Position numbers and translations under genes: made by a program. Below the pieces are notes generated by a model. The model was given only the letters and a program-made list of their open reading frames with translations, ran no database searches and was not told the DNA's origin. Positions 8,013 through 16,674 of a stretch of 33,216 bases of DNA are shown piece by piece (positions within the stretch are counted from its first letter, which is position 1; every line of letters starts with the position of its first letter). This DNA is from an uncultured archaeon (GTDB taxonomy: Archaea > Thermoproteota > Bathyarchaeia > Bathyarchaeales > Bathycorpusculaceae): the NCBI GenBank assembly GCA_938023865.1, contig CALJDG010000073.1:1-33216 (forward strand). The letters run 5' to 3'.

Positions 8013-8855
8013 TCAGAGATTTATGACGCCCTCGAAAACTTTTTCAGCTGGGCCTTCCATGAAAACAACGCCGCCGCGATACTCGACAGTTAGCTCGCCT
8101 CCTAGAAGCCTAACAATGACTGTATCGTCTACTTTTCCAAGAACTTTTGCGGCTACAACGCTTGCACATGCGCCGGTTCCGCAAGCTAGGGTTTCGCCTA
8201 CACTCCTCTCCCAAACTCTAACTTTCAGTTTATCTTTTGAGACTATTTGAACAAACTCGACGTTGGTTCTTTTCGGAAAAAGTTCGTGTCTTTCCAATAA
8301 TGGTCCAAGGTCCCTAACCGGATAATCTTCAACATCCTCAACGAAAATAACACAGTGGGGGTTTCCCACAGAAAGAGCCGTCGCTTCCACGGTTTTTCCC
8401 CCAACACGGATAGGCCTATTTATGAAGGCCCCACCGTCCCATTTTACGGGGATTTTTTCAGCTTTAAAGCTTGGAGAACCTATGTTAACCCGCGCGGACT
8501 TAACAAATCCATCTTCTATTTTAAGATCTAGGGCTTTGACACCGGCTAATGTTTCCACGAGGATTGATTGTTTCCGTACTAAACCATTCTCAAAACAGTA
8601 TTTTGCAAGGCATCGGATGCCGTTTCCACACATTTCAGCCTCCGAGCCGTCTGGGTTAAAGATTCTCATTTTCACGTCAGCCCTTTGGGAAGGGTAGATA
8701 AGCGATAGGCCGTCTGCACCTATTCCAAACCTTCTCTCGCACAATTTTGCCGCCAGCCTTGGAAGCTCTTCTTCGTTTAAAGCCCTGTTCCGATTGTCGA
8801 CCACTATGTAGTCGTTTCCGAGACTATGCGTTTTCCAAAAACTTACTCTAACCAC
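8013..8855 (-). CDS. dapF: DapF, diaminopimelate epimerase
   Basis: Converts LL- to meso-diaminopimelate. The 280-residue protein has both active-site cysteines: the first in EMCGNGIRCLAKYC (about residue 75), the second in LACGTGACASVVAAK (about 225). It also has FWKTHSLGNDYIVVDNR at the N-terminus and SVGNPHCVIF in the middle. The start at 8855 overlaps the end of lysA by 13 bases, typical of coupled genes. Length and motifs match the family fully. Confidence 0.97.
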   Translation of the reverse strand: MVRVSFWKTHSLGNDYIVVDNRNRALNEEELPRLAAKLCERRFGIGADGLSLIYPSQRADVKMRIFNPDGSEAEMCGNGIRCLAKYCFENGLVRKQSILVETLAGVKALDLKIEDGFVKSARVNIGSPSFKAEKIPVKWDGGAFINRPIRVGGKTVEATALSVGNPHCVIFVEDVEDYPVRDLGPLLERHELFPKRTNVEFVQIVSKDKLKVRVWERSVGETLACGTGACASVVAAKVLGKVDDTVIVRLLGGELTVEYRGGVVFMEGPAEKVFEGVINL

Positions 8856-10129
8856 TCTGCAACCCTCTGCTTTCTAACTAAATCCTCAAAAGTTTCAGCT
8901 TCCCGTATTAAGGCATATCTACCACTTTTAACAAGCACTTCAGCTGGCCTAAGCCTGGAATTGTATTGTGAACTCATGGAAAAACCGTAGGCGCCCGCGT
9001 TTAAAACCACCAGCAAGTCACCCTCAAAGATTTTTGGTAACAGTCGGTTCTCGGCGAGAACGTCCCCAGACTCGCAGATTGGGCCGACGACGTCGTAAAC
9101 CTCCGTCGGCTTTTCGTTTAGTTTGTTCGCAACAACGACTTGATGATACGCTCCATACATGGCAGGCCTTATAAGCGTGTTGAACCCTGCATCCACCCCA
9201 ACAAACTTTTTGTGGAAAACCTGTTTTATTGCCTTAATTCTTGTTAGAAGGATGCCTGCTTCGGCAACTATGAACCGACCAGGTTCAATCCAAAGCTCAG
9301 GTTTCCCTAATGAATACTCGTCTAGTTTTCTTTTGAACAGCTCAACCAGCTTGCCGGAAAAAGCTTCTAGGTCGAGTTCCTTCTCTCCTGGTTTGTAAGG
9401 AACTCCCATTCCCCCTCCAAAGTTAATGAAATCGAAGCTTATCCCAAGCTTGGTGTTGATTTTTGAAGCTATTTTGAGAAGACGTTCTCCAGGTTTAAGA
9501 TATGGAGTCACATCCATAATTCCAGAGCCTATATGCATGTGAATGCCGAACCTTTTCACGCCAGCAGCCTTTACAATCTCGTAGGCTTTGAGGGCTGAGG
9601 CTTCATCCATCCCAAACTTGGCGTGTTTGCTGGCTGTAACAACATATTTATGGTATCCTGCGCCATGTTCTGGGTTAATCCTAAAGGACAAGGTTTCCGG
9701 GACACCCAATCTAATAAGCCTATTAAGCTGGGACATAGAGTCAAGGTTGACCATAACGCCCCTGCTTAAAACATATTTTAGCTCTTCATCTCCAACATTT
9801 ATCCCAGTGTACAGAATTTCTTCGGAGCTAAAGCCTGCCATGGAGGCTAGGTAGACTTCGCCTGCGCTTGCAGTGTCCACGTATGCGCCTTCGCTGTGAA
9901 GAATTTTTAACACTGAAATATTGGTGTTAGCCTTCGCGGAGTAAAGGATTCTGAACTTGCCGTACCTTTTTGAAAACGCCGCGTGCATTTTTCTGTAGTT
10001 TTCCCGTATCTTGTTTTCACTAATCACGTAAAGGGGTGTTCCGAAAATCTCCGCCAATTTGACGGTTGAAACACCATCTATAAAGAGTTCGCCGCCAAAA
10101 TTTTCCAGAGGGCTTTTCAAAACTTCCAT
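8843..10129 (-). CDS. lysA: LysA, diaminopimelate decarboxylase
   Basis: PLP-dependent fold-III decarboxylase, last step of lysine synthesis. The 428-residue protein shows the PLP lysine in LYSAKANTNISVLKIL (about residue 65), GIHMHIGSGI, FINFGGGMGVPY, WIEPGRFIVAEAG and the active-site Cys motif VGPICESGDVLA, then AGAYGFSMSSQYNSR near the C-terminus. It starts 13 bases after the end of lysC and overlaps dapF. Nothing suggests ornithine or arginine decarboxylase; CESGD and the operon fix it as LysA. Confidence 0.97.
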   Translation of the reverse strand: MEVLKSPLENFGGELFIDGVSTVKLAEIFGTPLYVISENKIRENYRKMHAAFSKRYGKFRILYSAKANTNISVLKILHSEGAYVDTASAGEVYLASMAGFSSEEILYTGINVGDEELKYVLSRGVMVNLDSMSQLNRLIRLGVPETLSFRINPEHGAGYHKYVVTASKHAKFGMDEASALKAYEIVKAAGVKRFGIHMHIGSGIMDVTPYLKPGERLLKIASKINTKLGISFDFINFGGGMGVPYKPGEKELDLEAFSGKLVELFKRKLDEYSLGKPELWIEPGRFIVAEAGILLTRIKAIKQVFHKKFVGVDAGFNTLIRPAMYGAYHQVVVANKLNEKPTEVYDVVGPICESGDVLAENRLLPKIFEGDLLVVLNAGAYGFSMSSQYNSRLRPAEVLVKSGRYALIREAETFEDLVRKQRVAEWLE

Positions 10130-10142
10130 TTAGAATTCTCCT

Positions 10143-11318
10143 CTACCCTTTAAGGGTTTTGATGGCTTTAAGGGCGTTTTCCAAGTCTTTTTCTTCCAAA
10201 AAAATGGCAATTGTGGCTTTGCTTGTGGAAATCTCAACAATGTTTATTCCTTTCTCGGCTAGAGCGTTGGATATTTTGGCAACCCATCCCGGAGACTCGA
10301 TGAATTCTGGGCTTAAAACTTCTACGGCGCCAATGTTCTTCTTTAGGCTTGCGCCTTTAAATTCCCCGATTTGGCACAGTTGCGAGATCAAGGCTTTTTT
10401 ATCCTTTACTTCCGCAAACACCGTTATAGAGTTTCTGCCAGTGCTTATGCCAACAATTTTTTCGCCAGCAAAAGTCATCATTGCCTTTCCAAGGCTTGCA
10501 GCGTTGAGTTCTCCAACGATGGTTACGGCACATAAGCCTCTATATTTTCTAACATCGAAGGGATTAGAGAAAGCATCTACAATTTCAGTTCCCGCCGAAG
10601 ACAGACCATTGTTAAAACTGGCAACTCTTAACTTCTGGTGGGGAAGCTTGTATTTTAGGGCTTTTGGATGAACTATTTTTGCTCCGCCTTGAGCTAGCGA
10701 AAACATTTCTTCGACGCTCACCTCCCGCAACGGTTTAGCGTTGGGAACAAGCGTCGGATCGGCAGACAAAACACCTTCGGTATTCTTTACAAGGATTACT
10801 TCGTCGGCGTTTAAACAGTTACCAAGCAAGGTTGCAGTTATGTCGCTTCCACCCCTACCTAAGAGCGTCACACGCCCCTTCCTATCCTTGCCCACAAAAC
10901 CGCATACAACCGGAACACAGTTTCCCAGAAGCGGCTCAATATGCATTTTAACTTTCTTTCTAGTTTCTTTGAGGCCCGGCTCAGCCTCTAAAAAGTTTGA
11001 GTCAGTTATTATCGGCCAATTGGGGTTCTGCGGATCAAAATATACAGAGTTTAAGCCAACCATCTTAAGGACTGAGCTGAATATTCTAACGCTGATTCTT
11101 TCGCCCATTGACACAATATCGGCATATTCCGTGTCGCTGATTCTTTTAATGCATTCAACGAGGTTGATTAAGTTGTCAGTTGTTTTCTTCATGGCGGAAA
11201 CGACAACGACAACTTCTTCAAAGCCCGCCGCCTTAACCATCTCAGCCGCTTGCTTGAAAGATTCTCCGGAGCGTAGTTCCGCCCCGCCAAACTTTACAAT
11301 AACCCTTTTTCCAGCCAA
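10143..11318 (-). CDS. lysC: LysC, aspartokinase of the lysine operon
   Basis: Aspartate kinase with the kinase domain first (VIVKFGGAELRSGESF at the N-terminus, SMGERISVRIFS, FDPQNPNWPIITD, VTLLGRGGSDITATLLGN, VKNTEGVLSADPTLV, AQGGAKIVHPKALKY). A C-terminal regulatory region of about 125 residues has ACT-like segments (LCAVTIVGELNA; GWVAKISNALAEKGINIVEI). The second segment is a well-formed ACT motif, so lysine feedback is plausible. The start is TTG at 11318 after a GAGGTTGGAG site. It lies between dapB (26-base gap) and lysA. It differs from the window's other aspartokinase in its better ACT region, which suggests two separately controlled isozymes. Confidence 0.95.
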   Translation of the reverse strand: MAGKRVIVKFGGAELRSGESFKQAAEMVKAAGFEEVVVVVSAMKKTTDNLINLVECIKRISDTEYADIVSMGERISVRIFSSVLKMVGLNSVYFDPQNPNWPIITDSNFLEAEPGLKETRKKVKMHIEPLLGNCVPVVCGFVGKDRKGRVTLLGRGGSDITATLLGNCLNADEVILVKNTEGVLSADPTLVPNAKPLREVSVEEMFSLAQGGAKIVHPKALKYKLPHQKLRVASFNNGLSSAGTEIVDAFSNPFDVRKYRGLCAVTIVGELNAASLGKAMMTFAGEKIVGISTGRNSITVFAEVKDKKALISQLCQIGEFKGASLKKNIGAVEVLSPEFIESPGWVAKISNALAEKGINIVEISTSKATIAIFLEEKDLENALKAIKTLKG

Positions 11319-11344
11319 GATAGCTCCAACCTCAGTTTGAAGTC

Positions 11345-12145
11345 TCAGCTTTCAAAGTCGCCTAACACATCTTCCATCGAGTACACTCCGGGCTTTTCTC
11401 GTCCCATCACCCATTCTGAGGCGCGAAGCGCACCCAACGCAAACGAGCTTCTGGAAAAAGAGACATGATGTATAGAAATCATATCGTAGGGTCCAGCGAC
11501 TATTACCTCATGAATTCCAGGTATTCCTCCTGCTCTCACCGACAAAACTTCAAGTTCATCGCGTGTTCGCAGAGCTAACTTTTCCCGTTCCTGCACTATT
11601 TTGCTGTATCCTTTTACAGCGGAAACAATCTTCGCCATTGATAGGGCGGTTCCGCTTGGCGCATCTCTTTTCCTGGAGTGGTGAGCCTCTACAATGCTGA
11701 TTTCATATTCCTCCGGTAGACTGCCCAGTTTACGAAGCACCTTAAACATAAAATTCACACCTAAGGAAAAGTTGGATGCAAAAACGGCCGGAACCCTCGA
11801 TGAAACAAAGGTTTTAAGGCTGTTCAGCTGGTCTTCGGTGAAACCCGTTGTACCCATGACTATTTTCTTACCCAAGTTTGCAGCTTTCGGAATGTTACTG
11901 AGTTCAGCCTCCGTCGTGGTAAAGCTCAAGTAGACATCGGCTTTCGCTGAAGCCTCCTTAAGCTGTGAGGGGCCATGAAGGGGTATATCTAAATCGCATA
12001 TTTTCAACTCTTTCAGTGTTTTGCCAAGCCCCGGGTTGTTTGGGGACGCTATGGCTCCAACTATTTCAAAATTTCTGTTTATGGCTTCCGAGATAACTAT
12101 TCGTCCCATTCTTCCGGTGGCGCCCGCAACACAAATTTTAATCAT
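11345..12145 (-). CDS. dapB: DapB, dihydrodipicolinate reductase
   Basis: NAD(P)H-dependent reductase making tetrahydrodipicolinate. The 266-residue protein has the nucleotide motif VAGATGRMGR (4-13), VMGTTGFTEDQL, the substrate and catalytic motif EAHHSRKRDAPSGTA (about 153-167) and SVRAGGIPGIHEV. Start ATG at 12145 overlaps the end of dapA by 8 bases, so the two are coupled. Length and all motifs are as expected. Confidence 0.97.
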   Translation of the reverse strand: MIKICVAGATGRMGRIVISEAINRNFEIVGAIASPNNPGLGKTLKELKICDLDIPLHGPSQLKEASAKADVYLSFTTTEAELSNIPKAANLGKKIVMGTTGFTEDQLNSLKTFVSSRVPAVFASNFSLGVNFMFKVLRKLGSLPEEYEISIVEAHHSRKRDAPSGTALSMAKIVSAVKGYSKIVQEREKLALRTRDELEVLSVRAGGIPGIHEVIVAGPYDMISIHHVSFSRSSFALGALRASEWVMGREKPGVYSMEDVLGDFES

Positions 12146-13178
12146 AGGTTAATCCTTTCCAGCATTTCTCATTGTAAAGCCTTTCAGACAAGTCTACGTC
12201 AAAGAAACTTTCAATTGGAGCCAAGATTTCGGGGCTTTTTTCGTAAACCTCTCTTGCCGCCTTCAAAACTACATCCAAGCCTCTCCGCGTAATCCTTCCA
12301 AGCGGCGGCCTCAAAGGACCAACTGGCATCCCGAGAATGTTCATCAAAGTTTTGTATGGCAATGGGTTTCTCGCCCTAACAACAACCTCACCAAAAACCG
12401 TCTGCTCAACGGTTTTCACAGTTACTACCTGGAATAGGGGGCTCAATTTCCGATGTATTTCAGCGGCCTCATCCACTTTTCTCTCCAACAATAGCTCTGT
12501 CATTTTTTGGATGGCAGCCGGAGCTATATTGGATGCGACGGAGATTACACCGGAAGCCCTAATCGCATCGTTCGTCATCATTTTGAACGTTTTGTCATCA
12601 TCGCCTGACAGTATATCGAAATCTTCTCCGCAGAGTTTCCTTGTTAACTTCATGTTCTCGAAGTCTCCGGTAGCTTCCTTCACAGCCCTAACGTTTGAAT
12701 ACTCCTTATGGAGAATAGCCAAATCATGCGGCAACAGCTGAGTCCCAGTTCTACTTGGAATAACGTAGGGGACTATTTGGGCGTCTGGGAAACGCTCAGC
12801 AACTGGGGCAATGTATTCACGTCTGATTTCGAGGGAACTAGGCCCATTATAGTATGGGTCTACAAGCAGAAATGCTCTTACGCCAACATTGTAGGCTTTC
12901 TGGGAGTTTTCTAAGGCTTTGCGGGTGCAGTTGCATCCAGTTCCAGCAATCGTTAAAATTTTGCCAGAGCTAAACTCGTAAACCTTCTCAATGACGAGAA
13001 GCTGCTCTTTCGGGTCTAATGTTGGGCTTTCGCCACTAGTCCCAACAGCTAGAATGCCGCTGACTCCTTGGGATGTTTGAAACTCAACTAGACTTTTGAG
13101 TTCCTCAATGTCCACTTCTCCATTCCTAAGCATAGGGGTTACTAATGCAGTATAACAGCCTTTAAATATGCTTCCCAT
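12138..13178 (-). CDS. dapA: DapA, 4-hydroxy-tetrahydrodipicolinate synthase, with long C-terminus
   Basis: Condenses pyruvate with aspartate semialdehyde; class I aldolase of the DapA/NAL family. Visible: AVGTSGESPTL near residue 45, AGTGCNCTRKALE, a Tyr in YVIPSRTG (the family's usual YNVPSRTG) and the Schiff-base Lys in VRAVKEATGDF (about 168). At 346 residues it is about 50 longer than the common form; the extra C-terminal part contains LPYKTLMNILGMPVGPLRPP. The family also covers other pyruvate or 2-keto-acid aldolases, but the operon settles the role. It is the first gene of the lysine operon, with ATG at 13178 after GGAAAGGGAA. Confidence 0.93.
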   Translation of the reverse strand: MGSIFKGCYTALVTPMLRNGEVDIEELKSLVEFQTSQGVSGILAVGTSGESPTLDPKEQLLVIEKVYEFSSGKILTIAGTGCNCTRKALENSQKAYNVGVRAFLLVDPYYNGPSSLEIRREYIAPVAERFPDAQIVPYVIPSRTGTQLLPHDLAILHKEYSNVRAVKEATGDFENMKLTRKLCGEDFDILSGDDDKTFKMMTNDAIRASGVISVASNIAPAAIQKMTELLLERKVDEAAEIHRKLSPLFQVVTVKTVEQTVFGEVVVRARNPLPYKTLMNILGMPVGPLRPPLGRITRRGLDVVLKAAREVYEKSPEILAPIESFFDVDLSERLYNEKCWKGLTYD

Positions 13179-13302
13179 AGTGTTCCCTTTCCGGACTTGA
13201 AGCTTTATGGTATAAAATCGGTTAAGCTTATAAAAATTCCGGGAAAAATTTTAAATATTCAGTAAACTTTATTCAAAATTAATACGAAAAACGTACCAAG
13301 TG
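13179..13302. promoter_or_regulatory. Divergent promoter between dapA and the Lrp regulator
   Basis: This AT-rich region serves dapA leftward and the Lrp gene rightward. On the minus strand TTTATAAGCTTAACC (about 13220-13235) is a TATA-like element about 50 bases upstream of dapA. On the plus strand AAATTTTAAATATTC (about 13245-13259) is a candidate TATA box for the regulator. Box positions are by eye only. Confidence 0.5.
13283..13295. promoter_or_regulatory. Inverted repeat TACG-A5-CGTA, candidate Lrp operator
   Basis: A perfect inverted repeat TACGAAAAACGTA lies 7 bases upstream of the Lrp regulator's first start codon, inside the divergent region shared with dapA. On the other strand it reads GGTACGTTTTTCGTATT. 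That resembles the published recognition sequence of the archaeal Lrp protein Ptr2, which also has two ACG/CGT halves around a T-rich centre. Autoregulation and lysine control are inference. Confidence 0.55.
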
Positions 13303-13719
13303 ATGAAAATGGACGAAATTGATAAAAGGATAATTCAAATTCTCAAATGGAATGGAAGGGCCACTTACGGTGAGATTGGAAAAGCCGTCGGTTTATCGGA
13401 AGGCGCTGTCAGAAAACGAATTAAGGATCTTGTTAATTCTGGAGTCATCAAGAGGTTTACAGTGAAGCTTTCGCTTTCCGAAGAGGCCGAAGCCATAGCA
13501 TTGGTTTCCGTTAAACCGACAATTCCTACATCTGAAATTTCGGCCAAATTGTTGAAGGTACCTGATGTTGACACGGTGCATGAAGTTACAGGCGAATACG
13601 ACATTGCAGCTATAATATCAGCCATGGGCATAGCTGAGGTTAACGAATGCATTGAGAAAATCCGCAAAATAGACGGCATCATTAAAACAAACACTATGAT
13701 CATTCTGAGAAGCTGGTGA
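13303..13719 (+). CDS. Lrp/AsnC-family regulator, likely controls lysine genes
   Basis: A 138-residue Lrp/AsnC protein: N-terminal winged helix (DEIDKRIIQILKWNGRATYG, then IGKAVGLSEGAVRKRIKDL, about residues 3-50) and a C-terminal RAM/ACT-like effector domain (LVSVKPTIPTSEI ... VHEVTGEYDIAAII). Such proteins bind amino acids and act as octamers or dimers; Sulfolobus LysM is a lysine-responsive example beside lysine genes. It diverges from the dap operon and precedes asd by 81 bases, so lysine or aspartate-pathway control is the natural guess. Starts at 13300 (GTG), 13303 (ATG) and 13309 (ATG) are all possible. The inverted repeat at 13283-13295 may be its operator. Confidence 0.9.
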   Translation: MKMDEIDKRIIQILKWNGRATYGEIGKAVGLSEGAVRKRIKDLVNSGVIKRFTVKLSLSEEAEAIALVSVKPTIPTSEISAKLLKVPDVDTVHEVTGEYDIAAIISAMGIAEVNECIEKIRKIDGIIKTNTMIILRSW

Positions 13720-13800
13720 GGACCGTTGGCAAATAGAAGGAATAGTAATAAAGCTAAATGTAAATTTAAGGAATTACCGATTGATTGAGGTGCCTTTCAA

Positions 13801-14853
13801 GTGGATTGGAAGGTGGCAATTCTAGGCGCAACAGGTGCAGTAGGGCAAAGGTTTGTTCAACTGCTTCATAACCATCCTTGGTTCAGGATTGAAGTGCTCG
13901 CTGCCTCTGAAAAGTCGGCTGGAAAGCTTTATGGCAAGGCCTGCGACTGGATACTTGAATGTGAAATGCCACGGGAAATAGCCGAAATGCCTGTGGTGAA
14001 CGCTGACGTTAAGTCTGTCGAAAGGGCTGGAAATGTAGACTTCGTTTTTTCAGCGTTACCCTCAAGCGTCGCTGACCAAGTGGAAGAGGAGTTTGCCAAA
14101 ACTTATCCTGTTTTCAGCAAGGCAAGCGCCCATAGGCTTGAAGAGGATGTGCCACTCCTAATCCCGGAGGTGAACCCAGAACATTTAGAGCTTGTGAAAA
14201 TCCAGAAAGAAAGAAGAGGCTGGAACGGTTTTATATCCACCGACCCAAACTGTTCAACCATTCAATTGGCAATAACTTTGAAACCGCTAATGCAGTTTGG
14301 CCTGAAAAAAGTTATAGTTTCAACGATGCAAGCCCTCAGCGGAGCCGGATTTCCAGGCGTGCCATCTCTTAGCATAATTGAAAACGTTTTGCCATACATT
14401 GCCGGGGAGGAAGAAAAAATCGAGCAGGAAACCTTGAAGATTTTGGGCGAGCTGAACGGCGGCAAAATACGTTTGGCTAACATACAGATTAGCGCAAGCT
14501 GTAACCGCGTCAACGTTAAAGACGGCCACTTAGAATGCGTTTTTGTGGAACTTGAAAGGAAGCCTTCAATAGAAGAGGTGAAAGAGGCTTTCAAAAATTT
14601 TAAGGGTGAACCTCAAAAACTAAAGCTTCCGTCGGCTCCAGAAAATCCCATAGTGATTAGGGAGGAAGTGGACAGACCTCAACCAAGGCTTGACAGAAAT
14701 GAGGGAAAAGGTATGAGCACGGTCGTCGGAAGAATAAGAGAAGACCCAGTTCTAACAATCAAATATCTATGCTTAGGCCACAACACAATTAGGGGGGCGG
14801 CAGGAGCAGGGCTCCTAAGCGCAGAACTAGCCGCGAAAAAAGGCTTCATATAA
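13801..14853 (+). CDS. asd: Asd, aspartate-semialdehyde dehydrogenase
   Basis: Reduces aspartyl phosphate to aspartate semialdehyde, the shared precursor of the lysine operon and the homocysteine module in this window. The 350-residue protein is of the archaeal/fungal type: [18 protein letters not shown] (NADP site, 5-22), [11 protein letters not shown], the catalytic Cys in [12 protein letters not shown] (about 157), [12 protein letters not shown], and [14 protein letters not shown] at the end. The start is GTG at 13801 after TGAGGTG (spacing 7). A TATA-like AAATTTAAGG at about 13763 may give it its own promoter behind the Lrp gene. Confidence 0.96.
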   Translation: MDWKVAILGATGAVGQRFVQLLHNHPWFRIEVLAASEKSAGKLYGKACDWILECEMPREIAEMPVVNADVKSVERAGNVDFVFSALPSSVADQVEEEFAKTYPVFSKASAHRLEEDVPLLIPEVNPEHLELVKIQKERRGWNGFISTDPNCSTIQLAITLKPLMQFGLKKVIVSTMQALSGAGFPGVPSLSIIENVLPYIAGEEEKIEQETLKILGELNGGKIRLANIQISASCNRVNVKDGHLECVFVELERKPSIEEVKEAFKNFKGEPQKLKLPSAPENPIVIREEVDRPQPRLDRNEGKGMSTVVGRIREDPVLTIKYLCLGHNTIRGAAGAGLLSAELAAKKGFI

Positions 14854-15051
14854 AATCACCAAGTCAAGAGCATACTCCGGTCCATTTGCGAACCAAGAGC
14901 GACGTGCACGAGAGAGATATTCGATGGTAAATTTGTGCTTGTTCTTCCGCCAACAAATATAAAAATTGGCTTGAATCAGGCTTTTCTATGCTTAGCTTAA
15001 GCGTACAATTGTTTATAACATGCTACAGTTTTCCTTTATTTTTGCTTACTG
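14854..15051. other. Gene-free stretch after asd
   Basis: No supported gene. The plus strand stays open for about 45 codons directly after the asd stop and reads REIFDGKFVLVLPPTN in the middle, which I cannot assign. AT-rich sequence before 15052 (TTGTTTATAACATGC) could be a promoter. Together with the next two entries this looks like a scar of lost genes. Confidence 0.4.
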
Positions 15052-15234
15052 GTGTTTTGCGTGTTTAAGGTCGCTAAAACCGTTGAAGAGGCTGGACAGC
15101 TTATAGAGGCTGGCTTTGAATACGGCAGCCGGAATGCGAACCAAAATGTTCTGTTATTTGCAGCTAATAGAAAGCACGTTTTCGCGTTTGAGTTAAACGG
15201 AAAAGTTATTTGGAACAGGTACTTAAGGTGTTAA
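15052..15234 (+). pseudogene. Possible integrase C-terminal remnant
   Basis: A 60-codon frame with no clear ribosome site. Its first part, FKVAKTVEEAGQLIEAGFEY, resembles the tail of archaeal tyrosine recombinases, which I recall ending KVAKT-EEA-LIEAGFEYV before a short basic end. After GFEY the similarity stops. The catalytic core (R..H-R-H..Y) is absent, so at best this is the last 25 residues of an integrase fused to unrelated sequence. A small unknown protein is the alternative. Confidence 0.35.
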
Positions 15235-15407
15235 GTTTGCCTCTCCTCAGCCTACATCCAAAAGAAACAACAGAGGAGCTCTTTGAAAAAGAAAATGAAA
15301 TTGAAGAGCTTGTCCGCCTTATTAGAGCTAGGAGATGGGGGTTGCCGTTCTTGGGCTAAGATTGGTGGGAAAACAAGCCTGGTTAAGGCAGCAAACAGAA
15401 AACTATA
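15228..15407 (+). pseudogene. Archaeal AAA-type ATPase stub (N-terminus to Walker A), frameshifted
   Basis: From GTG 15228 the frame reads LHPKETTEELFEKENEIEEL, the usual opening of archaeal ATPases of the pfam01637 type (LRPK..REDLFDREEEIEEL). It then has RLIRARRW. One base appears to be missing in the G run near 15336: the next frame gives VAVLGLRLVGK. Another is missing in the A run near 15371, after which the original frame's neighbour gives GKTSLVKAANRKL, so together they restore a Walker A, GLRLVGKTSLVK. The rest of the ATPase is gone. These ATPases are often mobile or multicopy in archaea. Confidence 0.65.
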
Positions 15408-15453
15408 GTTTCTGATGCATAGAAAGAATAATTTAAAAAGTGTAAGCTGAGGG

Positions 15454-16590
15454 ATGAGTGGCTTGGAAGAGTATGATGTCGTTGTTGTAGGCGGTGGAGT
15501 GGCTGGTTCTGTTGCTGCGAGGTTTGCTGCAAAAAGCGGGTTTAAGACATTGTTGGCTGAAAAGTTTAAGACTCCTAGGAACAAGCCTTGTTCTGGAATC
15601 CAGTTTCCATATTTTGAGAAGCTTATTGGCGAGAAAATACCAAGAGAGAAGCTTTGCGGAAACGAGCTTTTTAAAGTGGAGATGATAACTCCAACGGATA
15701 AGGTTTTAAAGGGCGGAATGAAAATGCTAAACTTTTGGAGATCCACTTTCGACAGTTGGCTTAACTCACTTGCGGAGGATGCTGGCGCAGATTTTCGCGA
15801 TAATACTTCACTAACCGATTTCGTAGAAGATAAAAGCGAAGACAAAATAACTGTTAAAGTCTCTGTGGAAGGTGAGCATAGGGAGGTTAAGGCTCGCTAT
15901 CTTATTGGCGCTGACGGAATGCTTTCACGGGTTAGAAGAAAAATGCGGCCACAAGACTTTAATAGAAAAGCCTCAGGGGCAACAATAAACTATTACTTCG
16001 TCGGAAAGGCAAACCTTGACCCAAACACGCTTTACATGTTCTATAAACGAGAGTTCTGTCCCCTAATGTTTGCATGGGTTTATTTGAAGGATGACAAGTG
16101 GGTGATTGGCACCGGTGCCAACGAAAACCCGTTAGAATATGCGGACGGATTCTTCAACTATGTTAAGGAAAAGTATGAGCTTCGCGGTGAAATTGTCAAA
16201 AAAGAAGGATTCTCCTCAACAATGAAAAGCACAGTATTCCTTGGAGAAGGGCAAATATTGCTAGTTGGAGATGCCGCGGGCCTAGTTGATTTATATCGAG
16301 GTGTTGGAATGGATAATGCCGCTCTCAGCGGACGCTTGGCAGTAAAAGCCATAACAAAGGCCGAAGAAGAAGGCTTAGAAGCTGCAAAAGCATACGAAAA
16401 TCTAATGAAAAACGTTGTAAAGAAAATAGAGGCGAATGCGAAAAAACAGAGTAAAAGGCTCTCATCAAACAATGAACTCGAAAAAAGCCTATCGCCCCTA
16501 AACATGCTTAAAGGAGGACTGCGCATGCTAATAGCCAACCAAATAAACAAAATGCTGCCACCAGAAAAACTCATATTTCTCCCACCATGA
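15454..16590 (+). CDS. Geranylgeranyl reductase family flavoprotein
   Basis: FAD-dependent oxidoreductase of the geranylgeranyl reductase family (378 residues). Members saturate isoprenoid chains, in archaea those of the membrane lipids, but others act on quinones or cofactors. Visible: the FAD dinucleotide motif VVVGGGVAGSVAA (10-22), PRNKPCSGIQF (about 45-55, the family's PxxKxCxG), YLIGADGMLSRVRR (about 150) and LLVGDAAGLVDLYRGVGMD (about 270). The Tyr-Arg-Gly-x-Gly after the second FAD motif is as in the family. ATG 15454 follows GAGGG. It stands alone on the plus strand between the ATPase stub and convergent proteases, so the context does not refine the substrate. Confidence 0.88.
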   Translation: MSGLEEYDVVVVGGGVAGSVAARFAAKSGFKTLLAEKFKTPRNKPCSGIQFPYFEKLIGEKIPREKLCGNELFKVEMITPTDKVLKGGMKMLNFWRSTFDSWLNSLAEDAGADFRDNTSLTDFVEDKSEDKITVKVSVEGEHREVKARYLIGADGMLSRVRRKMRPQDFNRKASGATINYYFVGKANLDPNTLYMFYKREFCPLMFAWVYLKDDKWVIGTGANENPLEYADGFFNYVKEKYELRGEIVKKEGFSSTMKSTVFLGEGQILLVGDAAGLVDLYRGVGMDNAALSGRLAVKAITKAEEEGLEAAKAYENLMKNVVKKIEANAKKQSKRLSSNNELEKSLSPLNMLKGGLRMLIANQINKMLPPEKLIFLPP

Positions 16591-16674
16591 ATCAAACAAA
16601 TACCGTTTCCATTGTCATCGTTAACAGAACTCTTAAAATTCATTTGCATCAAAAGTATGGTGCTGTTTTGGTCG

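Noticed and set aside
10741-11340. 199-codon plus-strand frame antisense to lysC
   Set aside because: Antisense shadow of lysC; no start signal or family motif.
15252-15845. 197-codon minus-strand frame over the ATPase stub and the reductase start
   Set aside because: Runs antisense through the conserved FAD motif of the reductase and has no recognisable content of its own.
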